Origin: Allocoleopsis franciscana PCC 7113
Lineage (GTDB): Bacteria > Cyanobacteriota > Cyanobacteriia > Cyanobacteriales > Coleofasciculaceae
Direction of reading: 5' to 3'
NCBI RefSeq assembly: GCF_000317515.1
Contig: NC_019738.1
Span: 4,242,001-4,306,000 of the forward strand
Length of the DNA: 64,000 nt
Shown here: positions 35,877-45,681 of the stretch, piece after piece
Layout: each line of letters starts with the position of its first letter
Position numbering within the stretch: the stretch's first letter is position 1
Program-made: the position numbers and the translations under genes
Notes under the pieces: model-generated
Told to the model about the DNA's origin: nothing
What the model saw: only the letters and a program-made list of their open reading frames with translations
The model's database searches: none

Positions 35877-36878
35877 GTGTTGAATCAACTAGGGGCAGGT
35901 ATTGCCATTACCGGAAGCGGTTCTGCAACACCAGACGTGATTCTCGATAACCCACAACTCGAACGAATGGTGGAAACCTCGGATGAGTGGATTACCAGCC
36001 GGACGGGAATTCGGGAACGGCGTCTGGCGGATGATCAAATTCGTCTGAGTGCGATCGCAGCTCAAGCGGCTCAAAATGCCCTAACCATGGCTCAAATTGC
36101 CGCCACAGACCTGGATTTAATTATTCTGGCGACTTCCACGCCAGACGACCTATTTGGCACAGCCTGCCAAATTCAGAGCCTTCTGGGAGCCTCAAAAGCC
36201 GTTGCCTTTGATATGACCGCCGCTTGCTCTGGATTTGTCTTTGGGATGGTGACAGCGGCTCAATTTATCCGCACAGGCGTCTACAAAAATGTCCTGCTCA
36301 TCGGTGCCGATATTCTCTCACGTTGGGTGAATTGGTCTGATCGGGGCACGTGCATCTTGTTTGGTGATGGCGCTGGGGCGGTTGTAATGCAAGCCAATGA
36401 AAGCGATCGCTTTTTGGGCTTTGAAATCCGCAGTGATGGGACTCAAAATCATTCCCTGCAACTCACTTACAACGCACAACCCAAGGAAATTGTCAAGGAT
36501 ATTGCCGTAGCCCAAGGCAATTTTGGGCCCATCACGATGAACGGCAAAGAAGTTTATCGCTTTGCGGTACAAAAGGTGCCGGAAGTAATAGAAAAAGCCC
36601 TATTCCGAGCCAACTTAAGCGCAGAACAAATAGATTGGCTGTTGTTGCACCAAGCAAATCAGCGCATTCTCGATGCAGTTGCCCAACGCCTCAAAATTCC
36701 AACCCAGAAAGTTCTCAGTAATCTTGCCCGCTATGGCAACACCTCCGCCGCTTCGATTCCCCTTGCCTTGGATGAAGCGGTACGGCAGGGCAAAATTCAA
36801 TCGGGCGATCTAATTGCGACGGCTGGCTTTGGTGCGGGACTGACTTGGGGATCGGCTATCTTCCTCTGGGGGAAATAA
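35877..36878 (+). CDS. fabH: 3-oxoacyl-ACP synthase III
   Basis: Starts fatty-acid synthesis by condensing acetyl-CoA with malonyl-ACP. 333 residues. Catalytic triad: C117 in MTAACSGF, His near 258 in LLLHQANQRI, Asn near 288 in YGNTSAAS. The start is GTG 35877 (or the next codon TTG) with GGAGAAG immediately before. It follows plsX. fabD and other fab genes do not follow; a repeat-rich gap does. Confidence 0.96.
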   Translation: MLNQLGAGIAITGSGSATPDVILDNPQLERMVETSDEWITSRTGIRERRLADDQIRLSAIAAQAAQNALTMAQIAATDLDLIILATSTPDDLFGTACQIQSLLGASKAVAFDMTAACSGFVFGMVTAAQFIRTGVYKNVLLIGADILSRWVNWSDRGTCILFGDGAGAVVMQANESDRFLGFEIRSDGTQNHSLQLTYNAQPKEIVKDIAVAQGNFGPITMNGKEVYRFAVQKVPEVIEKALFRANLSAEQIDWLLLHQANQRILDAVAQRLKIPTQKVLSNLARYGNTSAASIPLALDEAVRQGKIQSGDLIATAGFGAGLTWGSAIFLWGK

Positions 36879-37710
36879 GCCCTATGTTGCCAGAAGATTG
36901 AAACAGCTAAGGTTACTTGGAGAAGCCATTTCTTCTCCTTGTTTGCCTTGTCTCCAACAATCCCCCATAGCGGCGTTTCATACCAAGTTGCAGTTAAAGA
37001 TAGTAGATAGGGAGACAAAGAAGACAAGGGGGACAAGGAGGAGAGAAAATACTACGTTTGAACGCAACTCGGTATCAGCACTTTCTCTGGAAAGTCAAAA
37101 AATTTTGGCTAGTGCAGTGCGGCGAAAGTACCCCACCCATTCAAAAAAGTCAAAAAGCTTACTGTACAACCAATATCCCTTCTGCGGCTTGACTGAGCTC
37201 GCCGAACGTCCTCCTGTCTACTCCTACGGAGAACACTACTCGAACTGCCTTCTTGCACTAGTCAGTACAAAATATAAATTTTTAAAACGGGATAGACATA
37301 TAGCCGTTATCGCTTGTCCTGTGAATAGAGGTAAAAACAAGAGACTCATGTAGATATACTTAATTTTTATGAGAATCTTGCTAAGCCTCCTAGGTTTGCA
37401 CCTCCGTACAGTGAAAAAACTGAAAAAACGTTGGGGTGATGCTTGCCAGTGAAGCTTGACAGAACCCTGCCCTTACTTAAAAAATTGTGGCAAACGCAAC
37501 TCTGACACTCCTGGAAAAACAAATTGAATACAAATCAGGAGAAGATATAAACAAGCCGAGAAATTGAGCAACTACTGATAGGACTAATTCTATGAGAATA
37601 ATCATTCGGGGGGATGAGGCAGCTTAAGCGACAAAAAGGAAAAATCTTAAGAGATACAAAAGAAACAAAAAAAAATAGTTTAGCTAAACCTATTAAGCAC
37701 CAACTTTCCC
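36879..37710. other. Repeat-rich intergenic region after fabH
   Basis: This 832-nt gap has no supported gene. It holds GACAAGG/CTCCTTGTC tracts in inverted orientation (36937-36957 and 37012-37044), dispersed repeat copy B, and an AT-rich stretch leading to the kinase gene. A 151-codon open frame at 36898-37353 crosses these repeats and is judged spurious. Confidence 0.7.
37109..37261 (-). repeat. Dispersed repeat, copy B, with short terminal inverted repeats
   Basis: The part at 37140-37261, read on the minus strand, matches copy A (21223-21320) at both ends. Beyond it, CTAGTGCA at 37109-37116 and TGCACTAG at 37254-37261 form an 8-bp terminal inverted repeat bounding 153 bp. This is the shape of a small non-autonomous element, though no target duplication could be fixed. 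Confidence 0.7.
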
Positions 37711-38841
37711 ATGAATCCTTCGGTTGTGTCCCATTCCTCTAAAGCTGACCACATCTTGGTTGTGGATGATTCTCCGGATAATTTATTCCTTGTTCAGACG
37801 ATTTTAGAAGAGGAGGGGTATGCCATAACCCTAGCCGAGGATGGTCGGACGGCTTTAAAACAGATTGAGCTATCCCCACCGGATTTGGTACTACTCGATG
37901 TGATGATGCCGGGGATGGATGGCTATGAAGTCACCAAGCGTATCCGGGAAAATCAACAGTCGCCGTTTATGCCGATTTTGCTGATTACGGCGTTTGAAGG
38001 CCCTAGCGTAGTCAGGGGATTAGACACGGGTGCAGATGATTTTATTCGTAAGCCAGTAGAAGTCGATGAATTATTGGCACGCGTGCGATCGCTCCTGCGT
38101 CTGAAACATGCGATCGATGAACGCGAACAAATTGCCCGTCAGCGCGAAGAATTTGTCTCCTGGATGGCTCATGACTTGCGGACACCTATTGTAGCCGCAG
38201 AGCGGATGTTGATGCTATTTCAACAAGGAGCGCTAGGAGAACTCTCACCGGGGATGGAAGAAGCGATCGTCACGATGGCTCGCAGCAACCGTAACTTACT
38301 AGCCATGGTCAATACCCTGCTAGAAGTCTATCGTTATGAGGCCGGTCGTAAGACATTGTGCTTCTCACCGGTTGAGATCAAAACCGTGATTGAAGAAGTT
38401 ATCCAAGAACTTTCTCCTCTAGCGGAACAAAAACAACTCTCTCTCAAGCCCAATTTTGGGGAAAAAGTCAACACGAAAGTCGTTGGCGATCGCTTAGAAT
38501 TGCACCGAGTGTTCACCAACCTGATCGGGAATGCGATCAAGTTTACAGATACAGGTTCCATTGAGGTTCGGCTGAGTAATAGTCCTGATCCCAATGACCC
38601 TAAAACCTCCTGGTTGCTGATCGAAGTGGAAGACACAGGCCCTGGTATCGCCCTAGACGACCAAAAGATGGTTTTCGAGCGGTTTCGCCAAGGCAGCCAC
38701 AAGCGATCGGGCAGTGGTTTAGGCTTGCATCTTTCTAGAAGAATTGTAGAAACCCACCAAGGAACCCTAGACCTTCAATCAGAGTTAGGCAAAGGCAGTG
38801 TGTTCAGGGTTTGCTTACCGACGCAGCAGCCTAAAAATTAA
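37711..38841 (+). CDS. Response regulator-histidine kinase hybrid
   Basis: Cytosolic signalling protein of 376 residues. The receiver domain (about 13-132) has D19-D20 and phospho-acceptor D63 in LLDVMMPGMD. HisKA follows, with H154 in WMAHDLRTPI. HATPase c has NLIGNAIKF, EDTGPGI and GSGLGLHLSRR. Having the receiver at the N-terminus suggests control of the kinase by an upstream phosphodonor. No sensor domain or membrane helix. It lies 81 nt before a TPR gene on the same strand. Confidence 0.9.
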   Translation: MNPSVVSHSSKADHILVVDDSPDNLFLVQTILEEEGYAITLAEDGRTALKQIELSPPDLVLLDVMMPGMDGYEVTKRIRENQQSPFMPILLITAFEGPSVVRGLDTGADDFIRKPVEVDELLARVRSLLRLKHAIDEREQIARQREEFVSWMAHDLRTPIVAAERMLMLFQQGALGELSPGMEEAIVTMARSNRNLLAMVNTLLEVYRYEAGRKTLCFSPVEIKTVIEEVIQELSPLAEQKQLSLKPNFGEKVNTKVVGDRLELHRVFTNLIGNAIKFTDTGSIEVRLSNSPDPNDPKTSWLLIEVEDTGPGIALDDQKMVFERFRQGSHKRSGSGLGLHLSRRIVETHQGTLDLQSELGKGSVFRVCLPTQQPKN

Positions 38842-38922
38842 AAGTGTCCTGCTCCCCACCAAAGTGAGTAGCGACGTGCTGTTAAGGTTGAGAAAAGCCA
38901 GCTGTTTGTGAGGTAAGACCTG

Positions 38923-40824
38923 ATGCCGGACTCCAGGCCATTGCGCGATCAATACATCGAGTTAATCGACGAAATTGTGCAAGCGACCCTCAAAGGAAAG
39001 ATCCGCTCTAAAGAGCAGGTCTATCAAATGCTGTTACAAGGAGTCAGCACCGGGACGGGCGAAATCTTCGATCGCTGTTTGGACGAACAGATGAACGCCA
39101 CCCAGCAGCAGGTAGATAACCCCGTCAGCGAAATGAAGCAAGCTAAAGCCATCCGCAGTCTCAGGGCACTGAAAACCCTGAGTGGTGAATGGGAACGGGT
39201 ACAGGAGAAAAAGCGCACCTCACAGGCTCTTACAGGTGCGGTTCAAGCCATTACTACGGTTGACTCCAGCGAACGCCTCACCGCTTTATTGCGAGTCATC
39301 GACCCCAATCGGCAGCAAGTGCTGAACTTACAACAACTCGCCCAGTTAGGGAAGGACTTACAGCAGCAAGCTCAACAGAGTTCTGACCCGGACACGGCTC
39401 AAGAATTGCAACAACTCTCCCAAGGTATCACCGCAGGTTTAACCTCCTGGCAGCGCTTGGAAGATTATGTCGTCAGTTGGATTTACGACCAAAATCAAGG
39501 TTTGGGATTTGAAGGACTGCCCGAACAACGCGGCCCTTGGGCGGTATGGGCGAAACAAGTGAATAGCCCCCTACCCAAGTCCTTGTTTCAAGCGATCGCA
39601 CAAAATCAATCCCTGCATGAATGGGTCGATCAACAGCCAAGTTTAGAATTGAGTAGCTGGGTGGAATTGGCTGTCATTCTCCAGTGCTTGCAGCGTGGAC
39701 TGGTCGCTTGGTTCGACAAAATGGTCTATGACTCCAAAATGGGAGCCAAGCTGTCGATTTCTACCTTTATCGTTTTTGCCGTTATTTGGTCGCAATTAGC
39801 CAACGCCTTGAGTCAGGCGATTACCCTGGCTGAACGCGAGGTACTGATCAATGGGTGTTTTCAGGTGTCTCTGCAAATTCTCCGTGCTTTTGCCCAACGG
39901 GACTATTTCCCCCTTTACGGCGGCGTTTTTGCCTCTTTAAATGGGAACTCTTTGCGGGATGCCCTGAATTATCTAGATGAACCCTTGCGGCAAGTTGAAG
40001 GGACTCAGGAGAAAGCGCGGATTTTAACCTTGTTGGGTTATTCGTTACGAGCTCAAGGTTTATATGATCGGGCTACGGCTTTTCATCAACAGGCACTAGA
40101 GATTGCTCGTGGTGCGGGCGATCGGATTTGTGAGATTGCCAATCTCAATCATTTAAGCCGAATTTGTGTCGCTCAAAAAAATTACGCTGAAGCGATTAAC
40201 TACTCTCAAAGAGCATTAATTCTCTCTCGTCAATCCGGAGATCGGTTAGGAGAAGCCAACGCCCTGACCAATTTAGGCTACAGTGAGGTGTTTCAAGCCA
40301 AAGAGCAGGCACAGCTAGAATCAGAAGTTTATGAAACAGCAATTCACTATCTAGAACAAAGTCTGCAATTGTTAGCACGATTGGGCGATTCCCTTGGAGG
40401 TGGTTATGCTTCCCAACAGAGTCAATCCCTATGTTTCAGTAGTTTGGGCATTGCCCATGTTGTGATTGAACAGCCTCAAAAAGCCATTACCTACCTTGAA
40501 CAAGGTTGGCAAGCCGCTCAAATTTCCGGCGATTTGTATCTACAAGGGGTCAATTTAGCCTACCTCGCCCAAGCTTGTTACAGTTTACAAAACTTGGCTC
40601 AAACCCTCTACACCGGTAGCTTAGGTGCCTATCTTTTAGAGCAAATAGGTTCTAGTGATTGGCGTCAACCGGCTGGCTTACTCACTATTTTGCAGGGTCA
40701 ACTGGGTGCCGAAGTGTTCCAAACCTTATTGGAGCAAGAGCGATCAAAAATTATTGCCTTTATTGGTGTTGATGGCTATGACTATATTCCTCAACTGCTG
40801 CAAAAATATCGAGATTCAATGTAG
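38923..40824 (+). CDS. Large TPR-repeat protein
   Basis: Protein of 633 residues. The N-terminal half (about 1-310) is helical and glutamine-rich without a recognised domain. A hydrophobic stretch near 275-297 (ISTFIVFAVIWSQLANALS) may be membrane-embedded. The C-terminal half has about six TPRs, such as YDRATAFHQQALEIARGAGD and YAEAINYSQRALILSRQSGD. Probably a scaffold; partner unknown, although the preceding kinase gene suggests a signalling context. Confidence 0.8.
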   Translation: MPDSRPLRDQYIELIDEIVQATLKGKIRSKEQVYQMLLQGVSTGTGEIFDRCLDEQMNATQQQVDNPVSEMKQAKAIRSLRALKTLSGEWERVQEKKRTSQALTGAVQAITTVDSSERLTALLRVIDPNRQQVLNLQQLAQLGKDLQQQAQQSSDPDTAQELQQLSQGITAGLTSWQRLEDYVVSWIYDQNQGLGFEGLPEQRGPWAVWAKQVNSPLPKSLFQAIAQNQSLHEWVDQQPSLELSSWVELAVILQCLQRGLVAWFDKMVYDSKMGAKLSISTFIVFAVIWSQLANALSQAITLAEREVLINGCFQVSLQILRAFAQRDYFPLYGGVFASLNGNSLRDALNYLDEPLRQVEGTQEKARILTLLGYSLRAQGLYDRATAFHQQALEIARGAGDRICEIANLNHLSRICVAQKNYAEAINYSQRALILSRQSGDRLGEANALTNLGYSEVFQAKEQAQLESEVYETAIHYLEQSLQLLARLGDSLGGGYASQQSQSLCFSSLGIAHVVIEQPQKAITYLEQGWQAAQISGDLYLQGVNLAYLAQACYSLQNLAQTLYTGSLGAYLLEQIGSSDWRQPAGLLTILQGQLGAEVFQTLLEQERSKIIAFIGVDGYDYIPQLLQKYRDSM

Positions 40825-41269
40825 CGAGGATTAGAAGGCAGACCGGAGCTCATACGAGGACAGACGGCAGATGGCAGAGGGCAGATGGCTGATACTTTCT
40901 AGGTTGGTTTCCGTTGCGATCGGGTGAGTTATTTGTGCCATCCTACTTTAGTGTTTCTGCCCAAGAAAACTCACAAAGATTATCTATATTTAAATAGAAA
41001 AATGCCCTTGCATTGTCAACACATATAAGTTTGTCTGAAGTCTTTTGAGGGAAAAAATTTATCTGTAATCTCCTACACAAAAGACATTCACAAATTATTC
41101 ACCAAGGCAAGTTAGATTAGTGGAGAAGTTGTGTAAAAAATCGTTACATAGACTTCAAGTACTAATACTCTCAGTAGCTCTGAATGTCAAGCTGCTAGAG
41201 TCTACAACCATAAAGAGGGGTGCAGCGCTGTAAAAAGTTCCTTCTAATGATTGTTGATTTAAAATCCCT
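40825..41269. other. Intergenic region with GGCAGA repeats
   Basis: The first 80 nt hold degenerate GGCAGA units (GGCAGACCGG, ACGGCAGATGGCAGAGGGCAGATGG) related to the heptamer class. The rest is AT-rich. No gene, RNA or clear terminator was found. Confidence 0.6.
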
Positions 41270-41881
41270 ATGTCATTACAGAAGCTAGCACTCCCCTTAA
41301 CTTTATCTATCCTCTGCTTTGGCTGTCAGGCTCGCTCTTTAGGAATGCGCTTATCTTATGGACACTCTTCTTTGGGGCAATCAGAACCCATCGCTGCACC
41401 TGTGTCTGTACCTATCCTCACAACTTCTTTAAAAGCAGCCATTGAGGAGGTGAGAGTGATGAGAATTAAAATTGAAAGGGATGATGGCATTAATCCCAAA
41501 GAATACAAAGAAGACCTGATCGATTTAGAGAATATTGTTGATAAAGTTTATGGTGACCCCAAAACCGTCGCATCTGTAAAATCTGTTGTAGATGGGCACC
41601 AATTAGCTCTCAAGTTTATGCAGTGCGATCGCGCTGGAGGTTACAACGAAATGCTCCAATGTCGAGACAATGTGCTGAAAAAGCTGTTTGTTAAATACCC
41701 TGAGTTCGCCGCCGCTGTACAGGATGCCATTGAAGGGGAAGAATTGTCTTACATCAGCGCGGGACTAGATAGAGATGCGGTATTGCAAGCCATCTGGTTA
41801 GAAATAGCCAAAGACACAGACAACTTACTGGTCGCTGTTAACATGGAACCCACTTTAGCAGCCAACCCATCTCAACAGTGA
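41270..41881 (+). CDS. Putative lipoprotein of unknown function
   Basis: Protein of 203 residues. The N-terminus LALPLTLSILCFGCQA resembles a lipoprotein signal with Cys19 as the possible modified residue, though the lipobox (CFGC) is not canonical. The mature part is helical, with charged segments (EVRVMRIKIERDDG, DLIDLENIVDKVYG) and two further Cys (CDRAGGYNEMLQC) that may pair. I do not recognise the family. It lies before rsmB on the same strand, 147 nt from that gene's preferred start. Confidence 0.6.
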   Translation: MSLQKLALPLTLSILCFGCQARSLGMRLSYGHSSLGQSEPIAAPVSVPILTTSLKAAIEEVRVMRIKIERDDGINPKEYKEDLIDLENIVDKVYGDPKTVASVKSVVDGHQLALKFMQCDRAGGYNEMLQCRDNVLKKLFVKYPEFAAAVQDAIEGEELSYISAGLDRDAVLQAIWLEIAKDTDNLLVAVNMEPTLAANPSQQ

Positions 41882-42028
41882 TTTTCTTACCAGAAGCGAT
41901 TGTCCACAGGGTACTGTCCCAAAGAGGCGATCGCTATCTTTAAAATGAGGTTGAACCTCTGTGTGCCCCCACACCCTAATAAAAGGCGGCGTTGGGGGAT
42001 ATCACCTATTCAATCTCAAAAAATTCTC

Positions 42029-43420
42029 ATGCACAATCCTCGCCAGTTGGCCTTTCAAGCGCTCATCGATATCCAACGGCGGGGCACTTTCACCGATATT
42101 GCCCTGGATCGGGTGTTGCGAGATACGTCATTAAGTAGTGCGGATCGAGGTTTAGCTACAGAGCTAGTTTATGGAAGTGTCCGACGACAGCGCACCCTTG
42201 ACAGCTTAATCGATCAACTCGGTAAGAAAAAAGCCCACCAGCAGCCTCCAGAGCTCCGTACAATCCTCCATATTGGCTTATACCAGTTACGGTATCAAAA
42301 GCACATTCCCGCCCGTGCAGCGGTCAATACAACCGTTGAGCTTGCTAAAGAAAATGGATTTAAAGGACTGGCGGGTGTCGTCAATGGGTTGTTGCGGCAA
42401 TATGAGCGTTTAGCAACAGCCTCTACCGTCTCCAATCCCTCAATCAGCCCAGAACCACAAAATCCCCAATCCAATGACCCCTTACAATTACCCACGGAAC
42501 CCGTAGAACGATTGGGGGTGTCGCACAGCTTTCCTGACTGGATGATTCAGATGTGGCAGGAACAGTTGGGATTAGATGAGACTGAACAACTGTGTGCCTG
42601 GTTGAACCAAACGCCCACCATTGACCTTCGAGTCAATCCCATGCGGGTATCCATTGAGGAGGTTGAGGTAGCGATGCAATCGACGGGAGTTGAGGTTCGG
42701 CGTATTCCCCAACTCCCCCAAGCGTTACGAGTCATGGGGGGCGCAGGTAACATTCAACAGTTACCTGGATTCCGTGAGGGATGGTGGACTGTTCAAGATA
42801 GTAGCGCTCAGTTGGTGAGTCATCTTCTGAACCCTCAAGCGGGTGAAGTGGTGATTGATGCCTGCGCGGCACCTGGGGGTAAGACCACCCATATCGCAGA
42901 ACTAATGGGCGATCAAGGAACAATTTGGGCGTGCGATCGCGCCGCCTCTCGCCTGAAAAAGCTGCAAGAAAACACTCAACGTTTGCAATTACAGTCCATT
43001 CAAATCTGTACAGGCGACAGCCGCCACTTTTCCCAATTCACTGATTCGGCTAATCGCGTTTTACTCGATGCCCCTTGTTCGGGGTTAGGTACACTACACC
43101 GCCGCCCTGATATTCGCTGGCGCGTCACACCCGCTACCGTACAGGAACTTTCGGTTCTGCAAGGAGAACTTTTAGAACAAGCCGCGACTTGGGTTAAGCC
43201 TGAGGGCATCTTAGTTTATGCCACCTGTACTTTACATCCCCTGGAAAACGAAGGAGTGATTCAATCCTTTCTAGAGCGTCATTCTGAATGGCAAATTAGA
43301 CCACCCGCACCTGATTCAGCACTGGCAGCCTTCTCAACACCTCAAGGCTGGCTTAAAGTGTGGCCTCACCGATACCAGATGGATGGGTTCTTTATGGTGC
43401 AGCTTGCACATTGTCCATGA
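42029..43420 (+). CDS. rsmB: 16S rRNA (cytosine-967-C5)-methyltransferase
   Basis: SAM-dependent RNA m5C methyltransferase. With the start at ATG 42029 the protein has 463 residues. An N-terminal NusB-like domain (about 1-135: MHNPRQLAFQALIDIQRRGTFTD-type start) is followed by the catalytic domain with DACAAPGGKTTHI and the two Cys of DAPCSGLGT and YATCTLHPLE. The longer frame from 41900 adds 43 residues that do not fit. A variable linker sits near 135-165 (Pro, Ser and Asn rich). Confidence 0.93.
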   Translation: MHNPRQLAFQALIDIQRRGTFTDIALDRVLRDTSLSSADRGLATELVYGSVRRQRTLDSLIDQLGKKKAHQQPPELRTILHIGLYQLRYQKHIPARAAVNTTVELAKENGFKGLAGVVNGLLRQYERLATASTVSNPSISPEPQNPQSNDPLQLPTEPVERLGVSHSFPDWMIQMWQEQLGLDETEQLCAWLNQTPTIDLRVNPMRVSIEEVEVAMQSTGVEVRRIPQLPQALRVMGGAGNIQQLPGFREGWWTVQDSSAQLVSHLLNPQAGEVVIDACAAPGGKTTHIAELMGDQGTIWACDRAASRLKKLQENTQRLQLQSIQICTGDSRHFSQFTDSANRVLLDAPCSGLGTLHRRPDIRWRVTPATVQELSVLQGELLEQAATWVKPEGILVYATCTLHPLENEGVIQSFLERHSEWQIRPPAPDSALAAFSTPQGWLKVWPHRYQMDGFFMVQLAHCP

Positions 43421-43552
43421 GAAGAGAAGCATCGTATTTCTGGAAAAATCGGCCAAAGAGAAGGGGAGATAAAAAAAATGTATAGGGCAGAGACTATTGC
43501 TCCTGCAAACCCCTACCTAAGATAGAGGGGCAGATAGTCAAAGGAAAATATC

Positions 43553-43978
43553 ATGCCCGCCAATTCGACGGTCAAACAACTCGTCAAGATTCTCATTGGT
43601 GCAGCTTGGATTGATGGCAAAATTCAGCAAGAGGAACGGGAGTATCTTCAGCGAGTTGCCAAAGAAACAGGAGTCGCCGATGACCCGGAGATTCAGCCGC
43701 TATTGTATGAACTCAGGGCAGTTTTACCGGATGAGTGTTATGCCTGGATGAAAGAATATTTAGGTGATCGTCCTAGTTCAGAAGATTATCAGCGCCTGAT
43801 TGAAGCTCTAAGCGCCTTAATTTATAGCGATGGCGAGGTAGCCACAGAGGAAGCGAAACTTTTAACTCGCTTGCAACTGCTCGACCCCAATAGTGGAACA
43901 ACACCTAAGTCACGTCAAAACAACGTCCTCAAAGCCATTCAAAAACTTTACCGTCGCTGGATTGACCAACAAACCTAA
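43553..43978 (+). CDS. TerB-family protein
   Basis: All-helical acidic protein of 141 residues of the TerB/tellurite-resistance fold. Two DG-containing acidic segments (AAWIDGKIQQEEREYL and ALIYSDGEVATEEAKLL) match the metal-binding repeats of the family. Despite the name, most TerB proteins are not proven to act on tellurite; a role in stress or membrane-linked processes is possible. Single gene, 132 nt after rsmB. Confidence 0.8.
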   Translation: MPANSTVKQLVKILIGAAWIDGKIQQEEREYLQRVAKETGVADDPEIQPLLYELRAVLPDECYAWMKEYLGDRPSSEDYQRLIEALSALIYSDGEVATEEAKLLTRLQLLDPNSGTTPKSRQNNVLKAIQKLYRRWIDQQT

Positions 43979-44227
43979 CCCTTGAGGCTAGCGATACACT
44001 CACCTTGGTATCTTCTTCTTTCTTCGATCTAAGGATGAAAGCTAGAGGCTGGGGATTGGATTAGGGTAACCACTCACGACCCCTAGTCTAATATTCTGAT
44101 GCGCTAGGGCGATACCTGTACACAAGAACCTATTTTTCTTAGAAGGCAACTAATTAACGGATTAGGCGTCTTTGAACATGAAGAACTTCATCAACGGTTC
44201 AGCTAAAAAACAGCGAAATTGAGCATT

Positions 44228-44257
44228 TTGCTGTAAAATTCATCAAAACTTTATACT
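44228..44257 (+). promoter_or_regulatory. Candidate promoter of the SLH porin gene
   Basis: TTGCTG (44228-44233) and TATACT (44252-44257) are 18 nt apart, 79 nt before the start codon. The -10 overlaps a perfect dyad (44245-44268). The rest of the 43979-44335 gap shows no gene. Confidence 0.45.
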
Positions 44258-44268
44258 AGGAAAGTTTT
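44245..44268. repeat. Dyad over the -10 box of the SLH gene
   Basis: AAAACTTT (44245-44252) and AAAGTTTT (44261-44268) are perfect 8-bp arms around an 8-nt centre containing most of the -10 hexamer. This is a typical position for a repressor operator; no regulator is known. Confidence 0.5.
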
Positions 44269-44335
44269 AGGAACATTTATCGCCATCTCAGGTCTATTTT
44301 CTCAACAAGACAAACGAAATTGGAGAACGCCTCAC

Positions 44336-45592
44336 ATGTCTAACTTATCTCGTTGGCAATCAGGAACCGCCGCCTTTTTAGCTCTGGGAATCGTCGCTGG
44401 AGCTGTAGCACCGATCTTTTCCGCTGCTCCTGCTTTTGCCCAAACCACCTCTTTTTCGGATGTTTCATCCAGCTATTGGGCACGGGATTTTATTGCCCAA
44501 TTAGCGCAACGGGATATCATCGCTGGATTCCCAGATGGCACATTCCGTCCTGATAATCAAGTGACTAGAGCGCAATTTGCGGCGATGCTGCGGAAAGCAA
44601 ATAATGAGTTTAATAAGGGTAAAGTTCGCAGTGCGATTAACTTCGTTGATGTATCCTCACGCTACTGGGCATACGATGCCATTCAGGACGCTTACACGAC
44701 TGGATTTTTAGCTGGTTATCCCGGTAACGTCTTCAGACCGGAACAGAATATTCCTCGCGAACAAGTCTTAACGTCGCTAGCGAATGGATTGGATTACGCC
44801 CCCACTCAAGCCGTCTCCACGGTCTTAAGTTACTACAACGACAGCTCAAGTATTTCTAGCTTCGCCCGGTCTCCCATCGCCGCTGCGACCGAAAAAAGTA
44901 TTGTGGTGAACTATCCTAACCTGAAGTCCCTCAATCCCGTTCGGAACGCAACCAGAGCTGAGGTAGCCGCTTTCCTCTACCAAGCACTTGTGAGTTCAGG
45001 AGACGTGCAAGCTATCAATTCCCCTTACATCGTTAATGCACCGCAAGTTGCAACAGATGTCACGATTCCCGCAGGAACGACTCTTCCTGTAACGTATGCT
45101 AAAGCCGACAAAATTCTCGTCACCAAAGACGAAACTGTACCCTTGACGGTGAAGGTAGCGGCTAATATCACCACCTCTGACGGTAGAGTCCTGATTCCTG
45201 CTGGCAGTGATGTGATTGGTGAATTACGTCCGGTTAAAGACCAAGGGGGTAGCCAGTTCGTGGCACAGAAGGTCGTGATCAACGGTCAAGAGAAAACTCT
45301 TAACGCCTCTTCAGAGGTAATTACCACGACCGAAACCGTGCGTAAGGGTGTTAATGTGGGCAATCTTGTGAAAAATGCTGCTTTGGGTACAGCCGCAGCG
45401 GCTGCGATCTCTGCCGTGACGGGCGATCGGGCAATTGCCACGGAAGAACTCTTAATCGGTGGTGGTGCTGGTGTCGTCTTAAACCTGATCCAAACCTTCT
45501 TAGGTCAAAACAGCATCGATCTGATCGCCATTCAACCCAATACAGAAATGAATCTGAAGTTAAACGCTCCCTTGACGGTCACCGCCAAATAA
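44336..45592 (+). CDS. S-layer homology domain protein
   Basis: Exported protein of 418 residues. A signal peptide ends near APAFAQT (about residue 35). Three SLH motifs follow: FSDVSSSYWARDFIAQL, FVDVSSRYWAYDAIQDA and a more divergent third around YYNDSSSISSFARSPIAAATE. SLH domains bind peptidoglycan-linked polymer. The C-terminal part (about 245-418) is strand-rich (GRVLIPAGSDVIGEL, a TrbI-like barrel look) and has a hydrophobic alanine stretch. It lacks the long beta-barrel of SLH porins. Convergent with the Hik2-like kinase. Confidence 0.85.
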   Translation: MSNLSRWQSGTAAFLALGIVAGAVAPIFSAAPAFAQTTSFSDVSSSYWARDFIAQLAQRDIIAGFPDGTFRPDNQVTRAQFAAMLRKANNEFNKGKVRSAINFVDVSSRYWAYDAIQDAYTTGFLAGYPGNVFRPEQNIPREQVLTSLANGLDYAPTQAVSTVLSYYNDSSSISSFARSPIAAATEKSIVVNYPNLKSLNPVRNATRAEVAAFLYQALVSSGDVQAINSPYIVNAPQVATDVTIPAGTTLPVTYAKADKILVTKDETVPLTVKVAANITTSDGRVLIPAGSDVIGELRPVKDQGGSQFVAQKVVINGQEKTLNASSEVITTTETVRKGVNVGNLVKNAALGTAAAAAISAVTGDRAIATEELLIGGGAGVVLNLIQTFLGQNSIDLIAIQPNTEMNLKLNAPLTVTAK

Positions 45593-45609
45593 GGGACTGG
45601 TGATGGAAA

Positions 45610-45646
45610 GGGAAGATATACAGCTCTATAGCTGCATCATCTTCCC
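45610..45646. terminator. Bidirectional terminator candidate
   Basis: GGGAAGAT (45610-45617) and ATCTTCCC (45639-45646) form an 8-bp stem. CAGCT/AGCTG (45621-45625, 45630-45634) adds an inner stem. It sits between the convergent SLH and kinase genes. A T-run is lacking. Confidence 0.6.
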
Positions 45647-45681
45647 AGTTCCTACTCTCCAATCCCAAAATGCAATGTGTT

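Noticed and set aside
36898-37353. 151-codon open frame after fabH
   Set aside because: It runs across repeat tracts and the dispersed element, and its translation shares YSYGExYxNCLLALV with copy A only because the DNA repeat is shared.
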